Part shown: positions 60,918-64,000 of the stretch, in pieces
Numbering within the stretch: position 1 is the stretch's first letter
How the letters are laid out: the number at the start of each line of letters is the position of its first letter
Origin: Planctomycetota bacterium
GTDB lineage: Bacteria; Planctomycetota; UBA1135; JACQFD01
Assembly (NCBI GenBank): GCA_016200225.1
Contig: JACQFD010000005.1
Location: forward strand, 1 to 64,000
DNA length: 64,000 nucleotides
Direction: 5' to 3'
Notes under the pieces: generated by a model
What the model was told of the DNA's origin: nothing
What the model saw: only the letters and a program-made list of their open reading frames with translations
The model's database searches: none
Position numbers and translations under genes: made by a program

Positions 60918-62138
60918 ATGCCGAACACCCTCCGCATTTCCGTGCTGTTTTTTCTGTTCGCAACCAGCGCTTCGGCCCAAGCGGTTTATGTCGTCGCGCC
61001 GGTGCCCGGCCCCGGTGTCTTCTCGACGGACATCCAGCCCGCGATCAACGCGGCCGTCAACGGCGACCTCGTACTTGTTAAGGCCGGCGCCTATTCGGGC
61101 TTCACCATCGACGCGAAGGGCGTCTCCGTCGTCGCCGACGCGGGCGCGAACGTCGTCGCGAACGGCCTCGTGTTTGTGAGCAACATCTCCGCATCGCAGT
61201 CCACGCTGCTCCAGGGTCTCACGCTCAAAGGTGACACCTCCTCGCCGGCGGTCATACTCCTGAACAATCCGGGCGCCATCTGGATTGAATCGTGCAATGT
61301 GACCGGCAGCACGCAGAACCCCTCGGGGCTTGTCGGAGTCCAGATCAGTACATGCCCGTCTGTCGTGATTCAACGCTGCGTCATGACGGGCGGCAGCGGC
61401 ATCACCGGCGGCACGACGTGTAAGGGCGCGCCCGGTCTACACGTCGCAAACTCGACGGTTACTGTAGGCGACTCGACGTGCAGCGGCGGCAGCGGAGCCA
61501 CTCCACTCACCACGGGGCCAAACGCGGGATTGGGCGCGGCCGGTATGCGCGTACTGAGCAGCACCACCGTTTTTGCCTCTGGTACGACCTTTAAGGGCGG
61601 CAACGGCGCACCGCCCGCGCTGCCGCAGTTTCCCGGCGGCAGCCCCGGCTCGGGAATCAGCACGGACGGCGCCGTCACATCGCTTGAGTGCACGATCACT
61701 TCCGGACACGGATCTCCCAACTTTCCCCCGCCTCCTCCGGTTGTGACCTTCGGCAGCGGCTCCTATCAGGCCCTGCCCGGCGTTGCGCGACATTTCGCAA
61801 CGACTTCGCCGGTGCGAGAAGGCCAGACAACGACGATCACGGCAGGCGGTGTCGCCGGCGAACTCACGGGCTTTCTATTTTCGACGTCGCCCGGACCCGT
61901 CGAGCTGATGCTTCCGTTCGAGGGCACACTCGTGCTACCGGGCGGTAACGCCGACTGGTTTGCGCTCGGCGCGATCCCCGCGGGCGGCACGCTGTCGACG
62001 CCAGTCGTCGTGCCGAACCTTCCGCCGACGGTGCAGTCGACGATTTTCTGGTGCCAGTCGGTGTCTTTCGACGCACAGTTCAGCTACATCCTGATCGGTC
62101 CCGCGTCGGCGGTCGTCGTGCTCGACTCGACGCTTTAA
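60918..62138 (+). CDS. Secreted right-handed beta-helix protein
   Basis: Protein of 406 residues with a signal peptide (ISVLFFLFATSASA). The body repeats a parallel beta-helix pattern: FSTDIQPAINAAVNGDLVLV, a typical first coil, then TIDAKGVSVVADAGANVVA, STLLQGLTLKGD, IWIESCNVTGS, VVIQRCVMTGG, LHVANSTVTVG. After a Gly/Pro-rich stretch, the C-terminal third (about 280-406) is a different beta domain with PIREGQTTTITAGG-like start. A polysaccharide-active or binding role is usual for this fold but no catalytic residues were identified. A GAGGA site precedes the ATG. It has few of the AT-rich codons common elsewhere in the window. Confidence 0.75.
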   Translation: MPNTLRISVLFFLFATSASAQAVYVVAPVPGPGVFSTDIQPAINAAVNGDLVLVKAGAYSGFTIDAKGVSVVADAGANVVANGLVFVSNISASQSTLLQGLTLKGDTSSPAVILLNNPGAIWIESCNVTGSTQNPSGLVGVQISTCPSVVIQRCVMTGGSGITGGTTCKGAPGLHVANSTVTVGDSTCSGGSGATPLTTGPNAGLGAAGMRVLSSTTVFASGTTFKGGNGAPPALPQFPGGSPGSGISTDGAVTSLECTITSGHGSPNFPPPPPVVTFGSGSYQALPGVARHFATTSPVREGQTTTITAGGVAGELTGFLFSTSPGPVELMLPFEGTLVLPGGNADWFALGAIPAGGTLSTPVVVPNLPPTVQSTIFWCQSVSFDAQFSYILIGPASAVVVLDSTL

Positions 62139-62195
62139 CGAAGGATTTCGCCGCACTTCTGGCCGATCCGCAGACTTACAATCTTTCGTGAGAAA

Positions 62196-62375
62196 GGAGG
62201 GCCATTAGCCCGCATAATTCATGAATTCCACGAATTTGACCGCGCATTGTGTAGTGAACTGCTTCGTTTCTCCTCGGACGAGACCCTACCGGGTCGCGCC
62301 GTCGTCGCGCCTCGCATTTCGCTGCACACTGCCGGCCATCTTCATAGACTTCATGAATAATGCGGGTTAGCCTCC
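62196..62375. mobile_element. MITE-like element with 25-30 bp terminal inverted repeats
   Basis: The left end GGAGG plus GCCATTAGCCCGCATAATTC and ATGAA (62196-62225) and the right end (62350-62375; reverse strand GGAGGCTAACCCGCATTATT and CATGAA) are inverted repeats with a 3-bp gap and two substitutions. The 180-bp element has no open frame for a transposase. It therefore looks like a miniature inverted-repeat element or an IS remnant mobilised in trans. The family cannot be named from sequence alone. It lies upstream of the small gene at 62420. Confidence 0.6.
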
Positions 62376-62419
62376 CCATGAAAGAGCTTCGTTTATTGTA
62401 GTTATATCATAGGAGACCG

Positions 62420-62752
62420 ATGTCGTATCGGCGTGTGGAATGCATTCGCTTACGAGATCCCCGACGTCCCAAGGCGCGGCTGTTCGCCCGTGAACTGGTG
62501 CAAGTGTATCGCGGTCGCCTCGGCGTCGTGATCGCGATGCGGGCGGCGCTCGGCGCTAGCGGATTTAAACCATTCGTCGAAGATAAGTTAACCAAAATCA
62601 TCGATCCATTCATCACGGGCGGAAACGCGCTGGAAGTTATATTACTCGCGCCGCGCGAGGACGGGCCGGCGATTCGCAAGTGGTTCAATGACATGGAAGG
62701 AACCCCCGGGTCGGGACGAACTGGATCCGGAAGCGCGAAGGAAGGCAATTGA
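62420..62752 (+). CDS. Small protein of unknown function with strong ribosome-binding site
   Basis: Protein of 110 residues with an exact AGGAG four bases before the ATG, unusual in this window. The compact alpha/beta sequence (RPKARLFARELVQVYRGRLG, FVEDKLTKIIDPFITGGNA, LEVILLAPREDGPAIRKWF) has a faint HPr-like pattern but no phospho-His, so no function is assigned. The last 20 residues are Gly/Ser/Thr-rich, where the frame overlaps the start of the next reading frame at 62688. A frameshift between the two cannot be excluded. It follows the MITE-like element by 44 bp. Confidence 0.5.
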   Translation: MSYRRVECIRLRDPRRPKARLFARELVQVYRGRLGVVIAMRAALGASGFKPFVEDKLTKIIDPFITGGNALEVILLAPREDGPAIRKWFNDMEGTPGSGRTGSGSAKEGN

Positions 62753-62990
62753 TAAATTGGAAAAACTCGGCGAGCGCATAAGATGGTCGGCGACATATTT
62801 CCTTCCGCCAGTCGGAGTTTTTGTTGGCTTGAAATATTTCGCGGACGTTTCGGAAGTCGGCGCGCGCGATGGTAGTGGCTTGGGGCGGGAAAATCAGGGT
62901 GTGATCGTGATCGACAGTCCGCGTGAAGAACTTAAATTATATTGGGTGTTCATTACACAAGCCGATTCGACCCAGAGAACCTGTGCATAG
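62688..62990 (+). CDS. Possible small membrane protein overlapping the previous gene
   Basis: Possible product of 100 residues starting at an ATG inside the 62420 gene (+1 frame, 65-bp overlap). The N-terminal half looks like a real protein: DELDPEARRKAIDKLEKLGE is a charged helix, followed by one transmembrane-like segment WSATYFLPPVGVFVGLKYF. From about residue 65 the frame runs antisense to the end of the IPT/TIG gene at 62894, where it has no coding character, so the true C-terminus is in doubt. A frameshift in a C5 run at about 62705 could join it to the 62420 protein. Confidence 0.35.
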   Translation: MTWKEPPGRDELDPEARRKAIDKLEKLGERIRWSATYFLPPVGVFVGLKYFADVSEVGARDGSGLGRENQGVIVIDSPREELKLYWVFITQADSTQRTCA

Positions 62991-63823
62991 TACACATGAC
63001 CGATCAGTGAATTATCATTTGGAATCGCGACCGTCGCATAGCCGGTGGCGGTGGCATCGCTGACGATGTCAAAACTAATGATTTCCGTTGCGGCAAACAG
63101 GTTTAAATGTAACAGAACTCCAAGTCCAAATGGATCCGATCCGGGCACGTCCGCCGCATTCGCCACGAGACAAACTCCCAAAGAACTCAGCGGCGCGCTC
63201 GTGCATGTAATGGTAAATTGTGCATTACCAATATTCGGACACGACGTGGCATTTACAGTTTCGGGACCCGCGCAGCCGGGTGTGCCCGTGCCATAGGCGG
63301 AAAGATCGCCGCTGAACGTGTAGGCGCCGGCCGCGATATCCGAGCCAAAATTGCTGGCAACTTGAACATTCACAATGCCGCTCGGGCCCGCGGGTGACAC
63401 GCAGTTGAGCAGCGTGTCGGAGGATACAGATACGCCCGTGGCGAAATTTGATCCAAACTTAACATTCACCGATGGGCCGGCGCCGAATTTATTAAAATTA
63501 AGTCCGGTAATGGTGACGGGCGCTCCGCCCGAAGCGGGTCCGCAGCCCGGTGCAACGCCGAAGATTACAGGCGCATTGGTAGGTTCGGGATCGCAGGCTT
63601 CAAGGAATCCAAGCGCTAGATGAAAGTTGGTTGTATAGATTTCCGCGCCGGAGAATGGCTGGGCCGAGAGAAACGATGAATAATTTAACGAACATTCGCC
63701 GCCGCCGCCGCCTGCCATGCAGTCATCCAGCAATTGATAATTTGGGCTCGACGCCAGCTGCGCCGCGGCCACGGCCGGCAGCAGGCAGACTCCAAGCATC
63801 GAGAATGGAGTTGGAAATCTCAT
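62894..63823 (-). CDS. Secreted IPT/TIG protein with YGxGTPGC signature (copy 2)
   Basis: Protein of 309 residues with a signal peptide (LGVCLLPAVAAA), paralogous to the protein at 53082 in length and order. It has an N-terminal ANYQLLDDC-like segment (Cys-rich CMAGGGGGECSL), a TIG/IPT domain (VIFGVAPGCGPASGGAPVTI) and a C-terminal domain introduced by YGTGTPGCAG (about 177-186). Its ATG overlaps the TGA of the gene entering from the right edge (ATGA), the same coupling as in the first pair. Cys residues are more numerous than in copy 1. Function unknown. Confidence 0.75.
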   Translation of the reverse strand: MRFPTPFSMLGVCLLPAVAAAQLASSPNYQLLDDCMAGGGGGECSLNYSSFLSAQPFSGAEIYTTNFHLALGFLEACDPEPTNAPVIFGVAPGCGPASGGAPVTITGLNFNKFGAGPSVNVKFGSNFATGVSVSSDTLLNCVSPAGPSGIVNVQVASNFGSDIAAGAYTFSGDLSAYGTGTPGCAGPETVNATSCPNIGNAQFTITCTSAPLSSLGVCLVANAADVPGSDPFGLGVLLHLNLFAATEIISFDIVSDATATGYATVAIPNDNSLIGHVYYAQVLWVESACVMNTQYNLSSSRGLSITITP

Positions 63824-64000
63824 TTTCGCACTCCCGACATCTGTTGCATTTTGGCGGTCTCATCCGCTTGACGCTGCAATTCCGACGGCGCGACCCATCC
63901 CGGGGGCGCGGTGATGAGACCACCGGAAATTTGCGCGCGAACGAGAGACTCGGCGTGCGGGTCGGTCCATGGATCCTTCAAGTCCCATCCAAGGCGAAAG
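63820..64000 (-). CDS. C-terminal end of a gene upstream of IPT/TIG copy 2, runs off the right edge
   Basis: The last 60 codons are open to the window edge and end in TGA overlapping the IPT/TIG start codon. The tail contains FRLGWDLKDPWTDPHAESLV and ends QQMSGVRK. The fibre-like protein at 54011 has KLGWRLRDLK near its own end and the same position upstream of an IPT/TIG gene. This suggests, but does not prove, that this is a second fibre-like protein. Nothing more can be said from 60 codons. Confidence 0.6.
   Translation of the reverse strand, partial: FRLGWDLKDPWTDPHAESLVRAQISGGLITAPPGWVAPSELQRQADETAKMQQMSGVRK

Overview
The window is a 64 kb stretch of a GC-rich bacterial chromosome, most likely from an uncultured member of the Planctomycetota. 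The evidence for that is indirect but consistent. There are two Ser/Thr kinases carrying a C-terminal formylglycine-generating-enzyme (FGE)-like domain, two tandem sulfatase-like hydrolases, several secreted IPT/TIG proteins with a 'YGTGTPGC' signature, a pseudopilin operon with very large members, weak or absent Shine-Dalgarno sites, and many secreted beta-rich proteins. No rRNA, intact tRNA, CRISPR array, prophage or complete insertion sequence was seen.

Layout. 0-8.5 kb: the N-terminal part of a 3-methyladenine DNA glycosylase, an FAD oxidoreductase plus methyltransferase pair, a hybrid sensor kinase, a glycosyltransferase, a large palindromic DNA element (6551-6683) and a secreted three-domain protein. 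8.5-16 kb, minus strand: a VTT membrane protein, an M28 lipoprotein peptidase, two SurA/PpiC-like folding factors, ScpB, and a secreted protein ending in two Cys-rich CxxCxG knuckles. 16-32 kb, minus strand: one long operon for a type II secretion/type IV pilus-like assembly. From its promoter end it encodes an FHA membrane protein, a PilM-PilN fusion, a PilO-like protein, a GspC/PilP-position TPR protein, GspG, a GspH-like pseudopilin carrying a LamG domain, a 1668-residue GspK-like protein, GspJ and GspI. The secretin, ATPase and inner-membrane platform genes are not in the window.

32-38 kb: RsmE, RadC, a secreted metzincin with thrombospondin type 3 repeats, and a small secreted beta protein. 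38.0-38.65 kb is a gene-free repeat mosaic holding a second palindromic element that shares its shoulders, but not its stem sequence, with the one at 6.5 kb. 38.6-46.5 kb: an SGNH-hydrolase-like membrane protein, then two paralogous kinase/FGE-like receptors, each facing a convergent gene for a separate PASTA-domain protein. 46.6-53 kb: PanD, two sulfatase-superfamily proteins that lack the usual Cys/Ser-x-Pro-x-Arg motif, a carboxypeptidase-regulatory-like membrane protein, a CHAD protein and a small zinc-ribbon membrane protein.

53-64 kb looks like accessory DNA. It has a fibre-like protein with 30 consecutive in-register decapeptide repeats, translationally coupled to an IPT/TIG protein, and the end of a second such pair closes the window. 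Between them lie a MazG-type pyrophosphohydrolase plus a PD-(D/E)xK-DUF2075 ATPase (candidate defence pair), a tRNA 3'-half-like fragment, a beta-helix protein, and a 180-bp MITE-like element next to two small overlapping reading frames.

The candidates for new biology are the palindromic elements with conserved shoulders and unrelated perfect stems, the kinase/split-PASTA loci, and the MazG-nuclease-ATPase pair beside tRNA debris. All functional assignments rest on reading the sequence; no database search was run.
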